Positions 32,901 to 41,773 of a stretch of 64,000 nt of DNA are shown piece by piece. The stretch spans positions 1-64,000 of the forward strand of contig DATGXQ010000467.1 in NCBI GenBank assembly GCA_035298905.1, in the 5' to 3' direction. Within the stretch, counting starts at the first letter, position 1. Each line of letters opens with the position of its first letter. The stretch is from DATGXB01 sp035298905. GTDB taxonomy: Bacteria > Cyanobacteriota > Cyanobacteriia > Cyanobacteriales > Nostocaceae. A model generated the notes under the pieces. It had not been told where the DNA came from and searched no databases. It was given only the letters and a program-made list of their open reading frames with translations. The position numbers and the translations under genes are program-made.

Positions 32901-33362
32901 ATGACATATTCTTCAGACACCAACCAACAACTTCAGCAATTAAACATCCTCCTAGAAAACGTTGACTGTGGCATGTTAACTACAGTTGATGATGATGGCA
33001 GCTTACATAGTCGTCCTATGTCTATTTGTGGTGATATTGACCGTGATGGCGTGCTTTGGTTTTTTACTTTTGCTGATTCTCATAAAGTAGTAGAAATCGA
33101 ACATTGCCAACAAGTAAACGTCAGTTTTGCTGCAACTAGTCAACAGCAATATGTTTCTATTTCTGGAACAGCAGAAATTGTGAAAGACCATCATAAGTTA
33201 CAAGAAAAATGGCAGCCAGAATTACAAACTTGGTTTCCTCGTGGATTAAATGAACCAAATATTGCTTTGCTGAAAGTAAAAATTAACAAAGCTGATTATT
33301 GGGATAGTCGCTATAGCTTTAATCCACAAAGAATCAATTTTCGTCCACTTTCGCCTATTTAA
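32901..33362 (+). CDS. PNPOx-like flavin-binding protein, general stress type
   Basis: A 153-aa split-barrel protein of the pyridoxamine 5'-phosphate oxidase-like superfamily, closest in pattern to general stress protein 26. Seen are MLTTVDDDGSLHSRPMSI, GVLWFFTFADSHKVVEIEH, VNVSFAATSQQQYVSISGTAEIV and the C-terminal KADYWDSRYSFNPQRI. Such proteins bind FMN or FAD and are linked to stress responses; an actual oxidase reaction on pyridoxamine phosphate is unlikely at this length and lacking PNPOx-specific residues. It is monocistronic. Confidence 0.85.
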   Translation: MTYSSDTNQQLQQLNILLENVDCGMLTTVDDDGSLHSRPMSICGDIDRDGVLWFFTFADSHKVVEIEHCQQVNVSFAATSQQQYVSISGTAEIVKDHHKLQEKWQPELQTWFPRGLNEPNIALLKVKINKADYWDSRYSFNPQRINFRPLSPI

Positions 33363-33834
33363 TACCAAATCCTCATTTGAAACTCCACTTTTGCCCTAAC
33401 GACTGGAAGTCGCGGCACTTTCAGCTAGATCCGCTTACGCGGACTAATCAAGGAAAAGGAGGTAACAAAACAGGATTTAGTACTATACCAATTCTCTAAA
33501 ATTTAGCAACAGATCCAAAATCAGAACCCCTTGTTAAATCTGGCTTGAGATTGCGTCGCAACCCTCGCAATGCTGCGCGATTTTGAATTTTGTTGGCGAA
33601 GCCTTGCCGAAGGCTATTTTGAATTTTGAATTAGTATTATGCCCTACTAAAAAATTTACAGCAGATTTCAGTTAAATGAGGTACAAATGTTAGGAACAAA
33701 GCCTTATGCTAAAAGACTTTCAAACCTGTTCCCTGTTAAGAGTTCCCTGTTCCCTGCTGTATGAAAAAGGCGATGATGGGCAATGGCAAGAAAAAATAGA
33801 ATAGCTGGAATTTAAACTAAAAGGAAATTTAATC
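33363..33834. other. Gene-free spacer rich in repeats
   Basis: This 470-bp spacer contains TTTTGAATTTTG-type heptamers near 33580-33632, short palindromes including GGCGAAGCC / GGCTATTTT fragments, and one copy of the TACAGCAG element (33657-33761). No ORF is supported. The promoter of the DUF4142 gene should be between 33762 and 33834. Confidence 0.55.
33657..33761. mobile_element. TACAGCAG element, copy 1
   Basis: A 105-bp non-coding element with ends TACAGCAG and CTGCTGTA (8-bp inverted repeats). It includes the motif GAGGTACAAATGTTAGGAAC, and near the right end CTGTTCCCTGTT heptamers. Three more copies occur in the window at 37229, 58458 and 60395; copies 2 and 3 are in the opposite orientation. 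Confidence 0.75.
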
Positions 33835-34395
33835 ATGAAGAAGCAAGAAATAGTTATAGCTGCACTTTTAACAGCTAGTCTATTAGCAGCTACCTCTGGT
33901 AAAAATATACCGGCCACTCAGTTAAATCTCAGTTCTACTTTTTTGAGTCAAAATAGTGTTAGTCCTCAAGATAAACAATTTGTCTTGAAAGCTGCTCAAG
34001 ATGGTTTAACTGAAGTGGAATTGGGAAATTTAGCTATTCAAAAAGCAGCAAGTCCAGAAGTAAAAGATTTTGGTCGGCGGGTGGTAGAAGATCATACGCG
34101 ATTAAATAATGAACTGCAAAATTTAGCTGCTCAAAAAGGGATTAATTTACCACAAGATATAGGTGCTGAAAATAATAACACTAAAGCTGAATTAGGAAGA
34201 CTTGAAGGTGCAGCTTTTGACAGAGCTTATATCAATAGAATGATAACAGAACATAATCAAGATATTGCTTTATTTCAGCGCCAAGCACGGCAAGGTAATG
34301 ATCCTGAGTTGAAAAATTGGGCAGCGAGAAGCTTACCAATTTTCCAAGAACATTTGCGTTTAGCGCGTTCTATTCAAGCTAGATTCAGAGGATAA
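33835..34395 (+). CDS. Exported DUF4142 protein
   Basis: A 186-aa protein with a signal peptide (KKQEIVIAALLTASLLAA, cleavage near residue 25-30) and a DUF4142 ferritin-like helical bundle: KQFVLKAAQDGLTEVELGNLA, SPEVKDFGRRVVEDHTRLN, FDRAYINRMITEHNQDIALF and LPIFQEHLRLAR. The family is periplasmic or outer-membrane associated and linked to stress resistance, with no proven catalytic function. The ATG is preceded by AAAAGGAAATT, a good RBS. It converges on the fucosidase gene with a 9-bp gap. Confidence 0.92.
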   Translation: MKKQEIVIAALLTASLLAATSGKNIPATQLNLSSTFLSQNSVSPQDKQFVLKAAQDGLTEVELGNLAIQKAASPEVKDFGRRVVEDHTRLNNELQNLAAQKGINLPQDIGAENNNTKAELGRLEGAAFDRAYINRMITEHNQDIALFQRQARQGNDPELKNWAARSLPIFQEHLRLARSIQARFRG

Positions 34396-34404
34396 GCCCT
34401 AGAT

Positions 34405-35847
34405 TTACGCGGGGATCTGGCTGATTTTCAAAGTGTAAGCGGGTGATTTTTCTATCGCTGACAGATTTGGTAAGGTGATCACTAGACTATCACCGTTTTG
34501 TTGCCACTCTAGTTGACCTTTTACTCCCAACATGGCGATTTTGGTATTTTTCAACAGAGTTAGCCCTTTGATGGTTACAGTTTGACTGCTGGGGGTATTC
34601 AGCAAGACGGCATATAAGTTGCCTTTGTTGGTGGTGTAGCGGACTTGAATACCCTCAGAGGTAACATCTGCTGATCGTTTCCAATAGCGTGAACCAAAGA
34701 TGGCTTCTCCGTTGACATCTAGCCATTTACCTAACCCAAGTAAACGTTCTAATTGTGGTTGGGAAATAGAACCATCAGCACTTGGCCCGACGTTAAGTAA
34801 TAAATTACCATTTTTACTGACGACATCGACAAATAAATCAACCAATTGGTCTACAGAAATCATATTTTCATCGCTATCATTGCGATTGTAGCCAAAGGAG
34901 TAACCTAAACCTCTTGTACTTTCCCATTTTTTGGGGTTGATTTCTTGGAGTTGAGCATATTCAGGTGTGGAAAAGTCGAAATGTAACCCTGACTGTCCAC
35001 CTAAATCAAAGCGATCGTTCACTACGCCATCACGAACGTTATTATAAAAATAGGCGATAATCTGGTTAGCATTGCCAGCAGGGTAGCCCAGGTCATTCCA
35101 CAAGATAGAAGGCTGATAGCGATCGATCAATTCCCGCCAGTGAGTGTTAGCATATTCCGCATAGGCAGGAGTCTGAATAATCGCCCCAATTAAACTGTTA
35201 AAATCCTTCACTGTGGTATCTTGAAAAGACCAGTCAATACCACCAGAATAGTACAAACCCATCCGCATCCCTTCTTTCCGCACAGCTTGGGTCAGTTCAC
35301 CCACAAGATCACGGGATGCTACACGTGCTGGGTTATTTGTGGTTTTACTAGGCCACAACAAGAAACCATCATGATGCTTGGTTGTTAGCACTACATATCG
35401 CGCACCGATTTGAGAAAAGAGTTTTGCCCATGCTGATGGGTTCGACTGTTGGATACTTGTATTAAATGTAGGGATAAACTGGTCATAGGTAAAGTTTTCC
35501 CCGTAGGTAGCACGATGATAATTATAAGTATCACTACCTTCAAGTTTCATAGAGTTGTAATACCATTCAGCATAGGGGTTATGCGAAAACCAGTATTCCC
35601 AACCCTTTTCTGCAACTGTTTGACTAAACTCACCAGTTAGAGGGGCCCAAGCAGGTACAGAGTATGCACCCCAATGAACAAAAATGCCGAGTTTAGCATC
35701 TTGAAACCATTGTGGAACTTCATGCTTTGATAGAGACTCGTTTGTTGGTTCATAAGTCTGTCGTGCTAGAACAATGGAGGAAGCTAGGCTCAAAAAGACA
35801 CATAGCACCATTGTCACCAGCATAGTAGATGCAAAGCGTTTGAACAT
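34405..35847 (-). CDS. Secreted alpha-L-fucosidase, GH29
   Basis: A 480-aa glycoside hydrolase family 29 enzyme that removes alpha-linked L-fucose by a retaining mechanism. The N-terminal signal peptide (about 1-29, LVTMVLCVFLSLASSIVLA) sends it to the periplasm or outside. Motifs are WFQDAKLGIFVHWGAYSVPAW, VVLTTKHHDGFLLWPS and the nucleophile Asp252 in LWNDLGYPAGN; NGNLLLNVGPSADGSI precedes the C-terminal beta domain. The length is normal. It is monocistronic and divergent from dusB. It may trim fucosylated exopolysaccharide or sheath glycans, an inference from family only. Confidence 0.93.
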   Translation of the reverse strand: MFKRFASTMLVTMVLCVFLSLASSIVLARQTYEPTNESLSKHEVPQWFQDAKLGIFVHWGAYSVPAWAPLTGEFSQTVAEKGWEYWFSHNPYAEWYYNSMKLEGSDTYNYHRATYGENFTYDQFIPTFNTSIQQSNPSAWAKLFSQIGARYVVLTTKHHDGFLLWPSKTTNNPARVASRDLVGELTQAVRKEGMRMGLYYSGGIDWSFQDTTVKDFNSLIGAIIQTPAYAEYANTHWRELIDRYQPSILWNDLGYPAGNANQIIAYFYNNVRDGVVNDRFDLGGQSGLHFDFSTPEYAQLQEINPKKWESTRGLGYSFGYNRNDSDENMISVDQLVDLFVDVVSKNGNLLLNVGPSADGSISQPQLERLLGLGKWLDVNGEAIFGSRYWKRSADVTSEGIQVRYTTNKGNLYAVLLNTPSSQTVTIKGLTLLKNTKIAMLGVKGQLEWQQNGDSLVITLPNLSAIEKSPAYTLKISQIPA

Positions 35848-35942
35848 GAAAATTATCCTAGTTAAGTGGCTATAATTAATACACAGATAAAGCTTAATAT
35901 ATTATTGGAAATGGTCTATGTAAATTCCCATAAAAAATTTGT

Positions 35943-36101
35943 TTAACTTGCCACCAATTTGCAAGTTATTAAACAACGCAGTATTGGGAAATTGTTGTTT
36001 TTAAAACCGTCAGTTTTGGGAAACAAAGCATCTACAGTTAATAAATATACAATAAAGGCGTAAATTCCTAGCAGTAGAACAATTCCAAGGTAAATTAACA
36101 C
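35943..36101 (-). CDS. Possible 52-aa small membrane protein
   Basis: A short frame starting with GTG at 36101 encodes LIYLGIVLLLGIYAFIVYLL, a strongly hydrophobic single helix, then a polar tail (PKTDGFKNNNF). It lies between divergent fucosidase and dusB genes. No strong Shine-Dalgarno is present and I do not recognise the protein, so it is a weak call. It does not match the small photosystem or cytochrome b6f subunits I know. Confidence 0.25.
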   Translation of the reverse strand: MLIYLGIVLLLGIYAFIVYLLTVDALFPKTDGFKNNNFPILRCLITCKLVAS

Positions 36102-36151
36102 ATATATCTGTAATATTCCGTTACCATAGATTTGTATTTTGATATATTTCT

Positions 36152-37207
36152 ATGGTTACGCTGTCCCCCACTCTCCAAGCTAGACTTGCCACACCCCTAC
36201 AAATTGGCTCTTTTGCGGTCAAAAGCCGTGTATTACAATCGCCATTATCGGGGGTGACAGATTTGGTATTTCGGCGTTTGGTGCGTCGTTATGCGCCAGA
36301 GTCGATGATGTATACTGAAATGGTCAATGCGACGGGGTTGCATTATGTCAAAGAACTACCGAAAATTATGGAGGTAGACCCCAACGAAAGACCGATAAGC
36401 ATTCAATTATTTGATTGTCGTCCTGATTTTTTGGCAGAAGCAGCAGTAAAAGCCGTTGAGGAAGGCGCTGATACTGTTGATATTAATATGGGTTGTCCGG
36501 TAAATAAAATCACTAAAAACGGTGGTGGTTCTTCTCTGTTGCGTCAACCGGAAGTTGCAGAGGCTATTGTGCGGGAAGTGGTCAAAGCTGTGGATGTGCC
36601 GGTGACAGTCAAAACCCGTATTGGTTGGAATGACAAGGAAATTATTATTTTAGATTTTGCGAAACGGATGGAAGATGCGGGTGCAAAAATGATTACTGTC
36701 CACGGTCGCACCCGCGCACAAGGTTACAATGGTAGCGCTCGTTGGGAATGGATAGCTAAGGTGAAGGAAGTTTTATCTATTCCAGTTATTGCTAATGGAG
36801 ATATTTTCTCTGTGGAAGCAGCTGTGAAATGTTTAGAGCAGACTGGCGCTGATGGGGTAATGTGTTCTCGTGGGACTTTGGGTTATCCGTTTTTGGTGGG
36901 AGAGGTTGACCATTTCCTGAAAACTGGGGAACTGTTACCAGCACCGACACCAATACAAAGATTGGAATGTGCGAGGGAACATTTGTTTGCCTTATGGGAG
37001 TATAAAGGCGATCGCGGCGTGCGTCAAGCTCGGAAACACATGACTTGGTATGCCAAAGGTTTTAATGGCGCTGCTGATTTACGTGGTAAGTTGAGTGTGG
37101 TGGAAACTGTGCAGCAAGGTCTAGATTTAATTGACCAAGCTATGGAAAAATTAGCAAACGGTTATGAACCAGAAGTAGAGGAAGATGCTAATTTTGCTTT
37201 AGTCTAA
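36152..37207 (+). CDS. dusB: tRNA-dihydrouridine synthase, DusB type
   Basis: A 351-aa FMN-dependent enzyme that reduces uridines in the tRNA D-loop. A TIM barrel with VLQSPLSGVTDLVFRRLVRR at the N-terminus, ISIQLFDCRP, and the catalytic Cys115 in VDINMGCPVNKI; then KTRIGW, ITVHGRTRAQGYNG and VIANGDIFSVEAA, and GVMCSRGTLGYPFL near the flavin phosphate site, followed by the helical C-terminal domain with HMTWYAKG. Length and motifs fit DusB. It is a single gene with its own promoter region. Confidence 0.94.
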   Translation: MVTLSPTLQARLATPLQIGSFAVKSRVLQSPLSGVTDLVFRRLVRRYAPESMMYTEMVNATGLHYVKELPKIMEVDPNERPISIQLFDCRPDFLAEAAVKAVEEGADTVDINMGCPVNKITKNGGGSSLLRQPEVAEAIVREVVKAVDVPVTVKTRIGWNDKEIIILDFAKRMEDAGAKMITVHGRTRAQGYNGSARWEWIAKVKEVLSIPVIANGDIFSVEAAVKCLEQTGADGVMCSRGTLGYPFLVGEVDHFLKTGELLPAPTPIQRLECAREHLFALWEYKGDRGVRQARKHMTWYAKGFNGAADLRGKLSVVETVQQGLDLIDQAMEKLANGYEPEVEEDANFALV

Positions 37208-37228
37208 ATACCTCTTGAGTCGTTATCT

Positions 37229-37340
37229 TACAGCAGGGAACAGGGAACAGGGAACAGGGAACAGGGAACAGAGTTGAAAGTCTCTTGGTATATGGCTTTT
37301 GTCTTAAAGTTTGTACCTCATTTACCCAAAATCTGCTGTA
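37229..37340. mobile_element. TACAGCAG element, copy 2
   Basis: A 112-bp element in reverse orientation to copy 1, with ends TACAGCAG and CTGCTGTA. Its internal heptamer GGGAACA is expanded to about five tandem copies (37235-37270), compared with two or three in other members, showing repeat-number variation within the family. It lies 22 bp past the dusB stop. Confidence 0.8.
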
Positions 37341-37384
37341 TTTCTGTTGAGTTAAGTATCATCAAATATCTGTAACCAATGTAG

Positions 37385-37404
37385 AGACGTTCCACGGAAC
37401 GTCT
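37385..37404 (+). terminator. Perfect 9-bp hairpin with T tract
   Basis: AGACGTTCC, loop AC, GGAACGTCT, then TTTT. It could end dusB transcription on the plus strand. The GTAGAGACGTTCC core is also the inner palindrome of the MITE near 1.08 kb, so it may instead be a dispersed repeat. Confidence 0.5.
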
Positions 37405-37411
37405 TTTTGAT

Positions 37412-38810
37412 TGAAAAATACAAGATAGTTCTTCCTCGTCAAAGTCAGCATAACAGGTATTTTAAAAGAAGTCAAGAGCTTTTTTTAATTATTTTTGCCT
37501 GGGTGAAGCAACGTCTTACCCTACTATATATATGTATCGTTATCGGATGCGGCTGTTTTACGATAAGGTATTTTTCTATAGTCTGACAATGGTCTAAGAT
37601 TAATTTTTTATCTTTGACCAGCTTTATCTTGTAGTTAGTTAAAAAATTTTGCTTTTGGTAAAAAGTCGCAGAGGTACTTTAAAAGCATTCAGCATTGGAA
37701 GGAAAGAACGAGATATTAATGAAGCTGGTTACAATCTGACTGGTAAAAAATACAAGATGGTTCTTCCTTATCAAAATCAGCATAACAGATTTTATAAGAG
37801 AAATCAAGAGCTTTTTTTAATTATTTTTGCCTGGGTGAAATAATGTCTTACTCTACTATATATATGTATCGTTATCGGATGCGGCTGTTTTTAGGTAAGA
37901 TATTTTCTGATGCGATGACAATAGTCTGAGATTGATTTCTCATCTTTAACTGGTTTTATCTTTTTGCTGGTTAGAAAATTTTGCTTTTGGTCAAAAGTGA
38001 CAGAGGTACTTTGCCAGCATTCAGAGTTGGAAAGAAAAAGTAAGATATGAATGAAGCGGGTTGTAATCTGACTGGTGGAAAATACAAGATAGTTCTTCCT
38101 TGTCAAGATTAGAGTAACAGACTTTATAAGAGAAGTCAAGAGCTTTTTTATATGATTTTTGCCTGGGTGAAGCAACGTCTTACCCTACTATATATATGTA
38201 TCGTTATCGGATACTTCTGGATTTTGATCCACTGCTTTTTGATGACATGACAAAAGTTTTAGATTGCTGTCTTATCTTTTTAGCAGAGGTAACATTGTTT
38301 CTGTATTAAGTTCCGAAAGCTTTGCTGGTTGTGCAAGAGTTTAGAGAATGCTTAACAATATTTTTGTATGGCGATGCAGAAGGCTAGTTAAAAGTTTCTC
38401 CTAGATTTTCCAGTTGTTCAATAAATAAGTTATGGATTTGCTTGATGATGGTTCGATTTTACCAAAACGGCGACTTGCTTCTGTTTGCTTTTCTTTATTT
38501 TGCTGGTAAAACAGAGGTTTGAATATTGAACGCGGATGGACGCAGATAAACGCAGATAGTTTATCTTTGACTGCTGGTATTTTGTTATGTCTAAAGGATT
38601 TTCCTGTCGAATGTCACAGAAGGATTTGGAAAGTATGATTAATTGGAAAGGGACGCTGAGATATAATCGCAGTCGGTGACAATCGGGTTTGTGAGCAAAT
38701 ACAGCATAGTTCTTCCTTATCAAGTTCATCGTAACAAGTATTAGATTAGATGTCAAGGGTTTATTTAAAGAATTTTGTTGTCGCTAAAGGATTGTATTGA
38801 CTAACAATCT
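37412..38810 (-). pseudogene. Three decayed tandem copies of TPR-gene 3' end
   Basis: Landmarks recur at a fixed spacing. TACAAGATAG-type sequence occurs at 37419, 37751, 38083 and (TACAGCATAG) 38700. The ATGTATCGTTATC sequence, which encodes the C-terminal DDDT of the TPR gene in reverse, occurs at 37532, 37864, 38196 and (ATGTATCGTCATC) 38813. The first two steps are exactly 332 bp and the third is 617 bp. Each copy thus includes the last codons of the neighbouring TPR gene, part of its C-terminal region and about 110 bp of 3' flank, with stops and frameshifts. The 617-bp copy keeps the most coding similarity. Short frames here are not genes. Confidence 0.8.
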
Positions 38811-40445
38811 TTATGTATCGTCATCTGATGCTTCTGTATCTGAATGCAATGCTTCTCGATAGTGTGACAATAGTTCTGGATTGCTTTCTAGTTTTTCTAG
38901 CATAGCTAACGCTACTTCTGTATTAAGTTCGGGAAGTTCTGTTTGTTGTGCAAGAGTTTGGAGAATGTTTAACAATGTTTTTGTATTGCATTGCAGAAGT
39001 TTTTGGATGTATAAGGTTTTTACAGTCAGTTTAGCGTTTTGCGTATTTGAATGTTGTTTGCCTAATGCTGTTTGATAGATTGCTAAAGCTTGGCTAGACA
39101 ACTCTTCAGCTTCTTGGTATTTATCTTGCGCTATGTACAGTAAAGCTAAATCGTTAAGACTTTGTGCTACGTCTGGATGGTCTGCACCTAGTTGGCGTTT
39201 TCTAATTTCTAAAGACTGGAGATAGAGAAATTCTGCATCGCTGTATTTTCTTTGTGTTCTGTACAGTCCTGCTAAGTTGTTAAAACTGGTTGCGACATTG
39301 GGATGGTCTGCACCTAGTTGGCGTTTTAAAATTTCTAAAGATTGAAGATAGAGAGGTTCTGCATCACTGTATTTTCTTTGTGAGTAGTACAGTGCTGCCA
39401 AATTGTTAAGACTGGATGCAATATTAGGATGGTCTGCACCTAGTTGGTGTTTCCAGATTTCTAAAGACTGAAGATAGAGAGGTTCTGCATCGCTGTATTT
39501 TCCTTGTGATTCGTACAGTCCTGCTAAGTTGTTAAGACTGGTAGCTACATCGGGATGGTCTGCACCTAGTTGGCGTTTTCTAATTTCTAAAGACTGGAGA
39601 AGGAGAAGTTCTGCATCGCTGTATTTTCCTTGAAAGTAATAAAGTAATGCCAAATCGTTAAGAGTATTAGCTAGTGTTTCCTCTTGTTGGAATTTAGTTT
39701 GTAAATCAATGGCTTTTTTTAAATATTCTTCAGCTAGTGCTAGTTCCCGTTTTCTATCTGCTGACTGTCCCGCTTTTACACGTTCAGCATACAACTTACC
39801 TAGCTGACTATACAGAGTTGCTACTTTACTGCTATCTGCTCCCCACTGCTGAAGCGCTGCTGCTAAAGAGGCTTCTAATTGTTCTACAGTTAAAACGGAA
39901 CTTGGTGGGTCATCTCCCAACACATCCCGATATTGCATCATTCCCGATTCGCTTGTCAACAAAGACGGTTCAAGCTGAAACTGAAATACACCATTACGCC
40001 AACTCCAAAAATCAGGTGCTTGCTTGGCAAGTTGTGGTAAAATCTGAAATGATACCCAGAGAACTATAGGCATTTTTAGTTCCCGCAAAGCTTCCCGCGT
40101 CCATTGCAAATAACCAAAAAACTTGTTGAGAAATTGGTCTTTGTCCTTAAATCCTAATGTTTCTGCACCCAAGACCGTAACTACTGCATTTTCTGTTGAT
40201 GCGACTTGCTGCGCTATTGCTTGTCCAATACTCGGTTCTTGAGGATCTAAATTCACTCGATAAGTTTTGATAGCAGGTGCTAATTCTTTCTCATAACGTG
40301 CTATGATTTCCTCACGCTGACGGTCAGCATCGCACACCGCTATCAAAATCTGTAATATCCCAACTCCAGCCTCAAGAGAAACTAACAAATTGATGTAAGT
40401 TTGTGCGTTTGCTTGGGAAACGGCTGCATTAGTTGAGATATCCAT
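38811..40445 (-). CDS. TPR protein with degenerate P-loop-like N-domain
   Basis: A 544-aa protein. Residues 14-160 form a domain I know only from similar cyanobacterial TPR proteins; its start (LVSLEAGVGILQILIAVCD, 21-39) mimics a Walker A loop but lacks the GK[ST], and MPIVLWVSF (125-133) resembles a Walker B strand. Residues about 215-470 hold at least five 42-residue kinesin-light-chain-type TPRs (ADHPDVATSLNNLAGLYESQ, GKYSDAEPLYLQSLEI). The C-terminal tail is acidic (DTEASDDDT). ATG 40445 overlaps the stop of the upstream ATPase by one base (TAATG), so the start is well supported. It probably binds a partner through the TPRs and works with the ATPase. Function unknown. Confidence 0.8.
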   Translation of the reverse strand: MDISTNAAVSQANAQTYINLLVSLEAGVGILQILIAVCDADRQREEIIARYEKELAPAIKTYRVNLDPQEPSIGQAIAQQVASTENAVVTVLGAETLGFKDKDQFLNKFFGYLQWTREALRELKMPIVLWVSFQILPQLAKQAPDFWSWRNGVFQFQLEPSLLTSESGMMQYRDVLGDDPPSSVLTVEQLEASLAAALQQWGADSSKVATLYSQLGKLYAERVKAGQSADRKRELALAEEYLKKAIDLQTKFQQEETLANTLNDLALLYYFQGKYSDAELLLLQSLEIRKRQLGADHPDVATSLNNLAGLYESQGKYSDAEPLYLQSLEIWKHQLGADHPNIASSLNNLAALYYSQRKYSDAEPLYLQSLEILKRQLGADHPNVATSFNNLAGLYRTQRKYSDAEFLYLQSLEIRKRQLGADHPDVAQSLNDLALLYIAQDKYQEAEELSSQALAIYQTALGKQHSNTQNAKLTVKTLYIQKLLQCNTKTLLNILQTLAQQTELPELNTEVALAMLEKLESNPELLSHYREALHSDTEASDDDT

Positions 40446-41743
40446 TAGATTAATCCTTCTTGCTTTAACTGCTGAGTTACCAAAGGATGAAGATCGTACC
40501 AACTCTCTTTATTTCTATATTCAATCACATAGACATTGTGCAGTAAATCCAGAAACTCTTGCTGCTTCGGGTCGTCTGGGCGATAATTCTGATAGGTTTG
40601 TTGTAAAATCTCTCTGTCTGTTTTGCTTAAAGTAATGTTCATATCGTTCCGCAAAACATCTAGCGCTTCCTGCAAAATCGCTGCATCAATCTGTACATCA
40701 TCAATCGGTTCTAGCGCTCTGACTTTCTGACGCAACTTTACTAATACTAAACTACAACATTTTTGTGTAATGCGGACTAATTCTCTAATTACCCCACCAC
40801 TAGCTAAAGCGATTTGCAGCAAAATCTCATCACTAATTAAATTTTTATCAATGCGTTTCTGCAAAATCTCCCGCAATTTATCAATAGTTTCTGCGACTGG
40901 TTGAGGATGATCTTTGTGACTTTCACCTTTAGGATAAATCTTTAACACAGGCATTACAAAAATCTGATTACTTGTTTCTTCCTCAATATGTTTTTTCAAC
41001 ACCCCATCTCTAATTATAGCAATGGGAATTGTATAAATAACAATAAAATTAGGTTGTAATAGAGCCTTAATATTCTTTTGGAATATCTTCTCTACAAGTT
41101 CTAAATCGAGTTTATCTAAATCATCAATGATGACTACAATCTCTTTTTTGCAAGCCAGAGATATTTCTATAGCAATCAAATTTAGTGTATCTATCAAATC
41201 TCGAATGTTTCGGGAGAATTTAGTTTCTATGGTTTCGCGGATACTTGCTTCAGCTTTTAACTTGCTTTTGATAAAACTAAAGAAATCAAAGCCAACTTCT
41301 GCTTCACTTCCGGCTTTATACTCTTCAATCTGTGTTTTATCCTTAAACCAATTAAAGAACCTCTCTTTTTTATCGGCATTAATCTGGATTTTCTGTTCTT
41401 CAGCTTTTGCCATAATTTGCACAGCAATCGCAAAAAGGATATTAATATGATTGATGGCTGTGGTTTCAATTAAATCAGAGATGGAAAAAAATATGGTTAG
41501 ATAATTACCATCAAATTGTCTGGCAAATTCTGCTAATAATGTAGACTTACCACAACCCCGGTGTCCGGCAAAAATTAGCTGATTGGTATAATCATCACAA
41601 TCTAACACTCTCTGCTCTAATTCTGCAATTAATTGATCACCATAAGGAACGCGAAAATTTGCTGCTTCTTCTGCTGTGACTAAAGGTTGTAGCTGCAAAT
41701 TACGAAATGCTTTCTGAAACGCTTCGATTCGCTCGGTTGCCAT
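40445..41743 (-). CDS. KAP/STAND-like P-loop ATPase, TPR partner
   Basis: A 432-aa soluble ATPase. Walker A at 60-68 (GHRGCGKST), a helical insertion (about 100-150), and Walker B with double Asp in EIVVIIDDLDKLD (about 213-225) as in KAP and AAA_16 ATPases. A sensor-like segment (FIVIYTIPIAII) and a C-terminal winged-helix-like domain (DREILQQTYQNY, WYDLHPLVTQQL) follow. It is the first gene of a two-gene operon, overlapping the TPR gene by one base. Similar pairs occur in cyanobacteria. Resemblance to NLR-like signalling ATPases suggests defence or stress sensing, but this is inference. Confidence 0.8.
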   Translation of the reverse strand: MATERIEAFQKAFRNLQLQPLVTAEEAANFRVPYGDQLIAELEQRVLDCDDYTNQLIFAGHRGCGKSTLLAEFARQFDGNYLTIFFSISDLIETTAINHINILFAIAVQIMAKAEEQKIQINADKKERFFNWFKDKTQIEEYKAGSEAEVGFDFFSFIKSKLKAEASIRETIETKFSRNIRDLIDTLNLIAIEISLACKKEIVVIIDDLDKLDLELVEKIFQKNIKALLQPNFIVIYTIPIAIIRDGVLKKHIEEETSNQIFVMPVLKIYPKGESHKDHPQPVAETIDKLREILQKRIDKNLISDEILLQIALASGGVIRELVRITQKCCSLVLVKLRQKVRALEPIDDVQIDAAILQEALDVLRNDMNITLSKTDREILQQTYQNYRPDDPKQQEFLDLLHNVYVIEYRNKESWYDLHPLVTQQLKQEGLI

Positions 41744-41773
41744 TGCTATTTTTTTGATATTATTTACATATTT

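Noticed and set aside
37649..38756. Short frames in the spacer after dusB
   Set aside because: They fall in decayed tandem copies of the TPR gene's 3' end, lack RBS and differ between copies.
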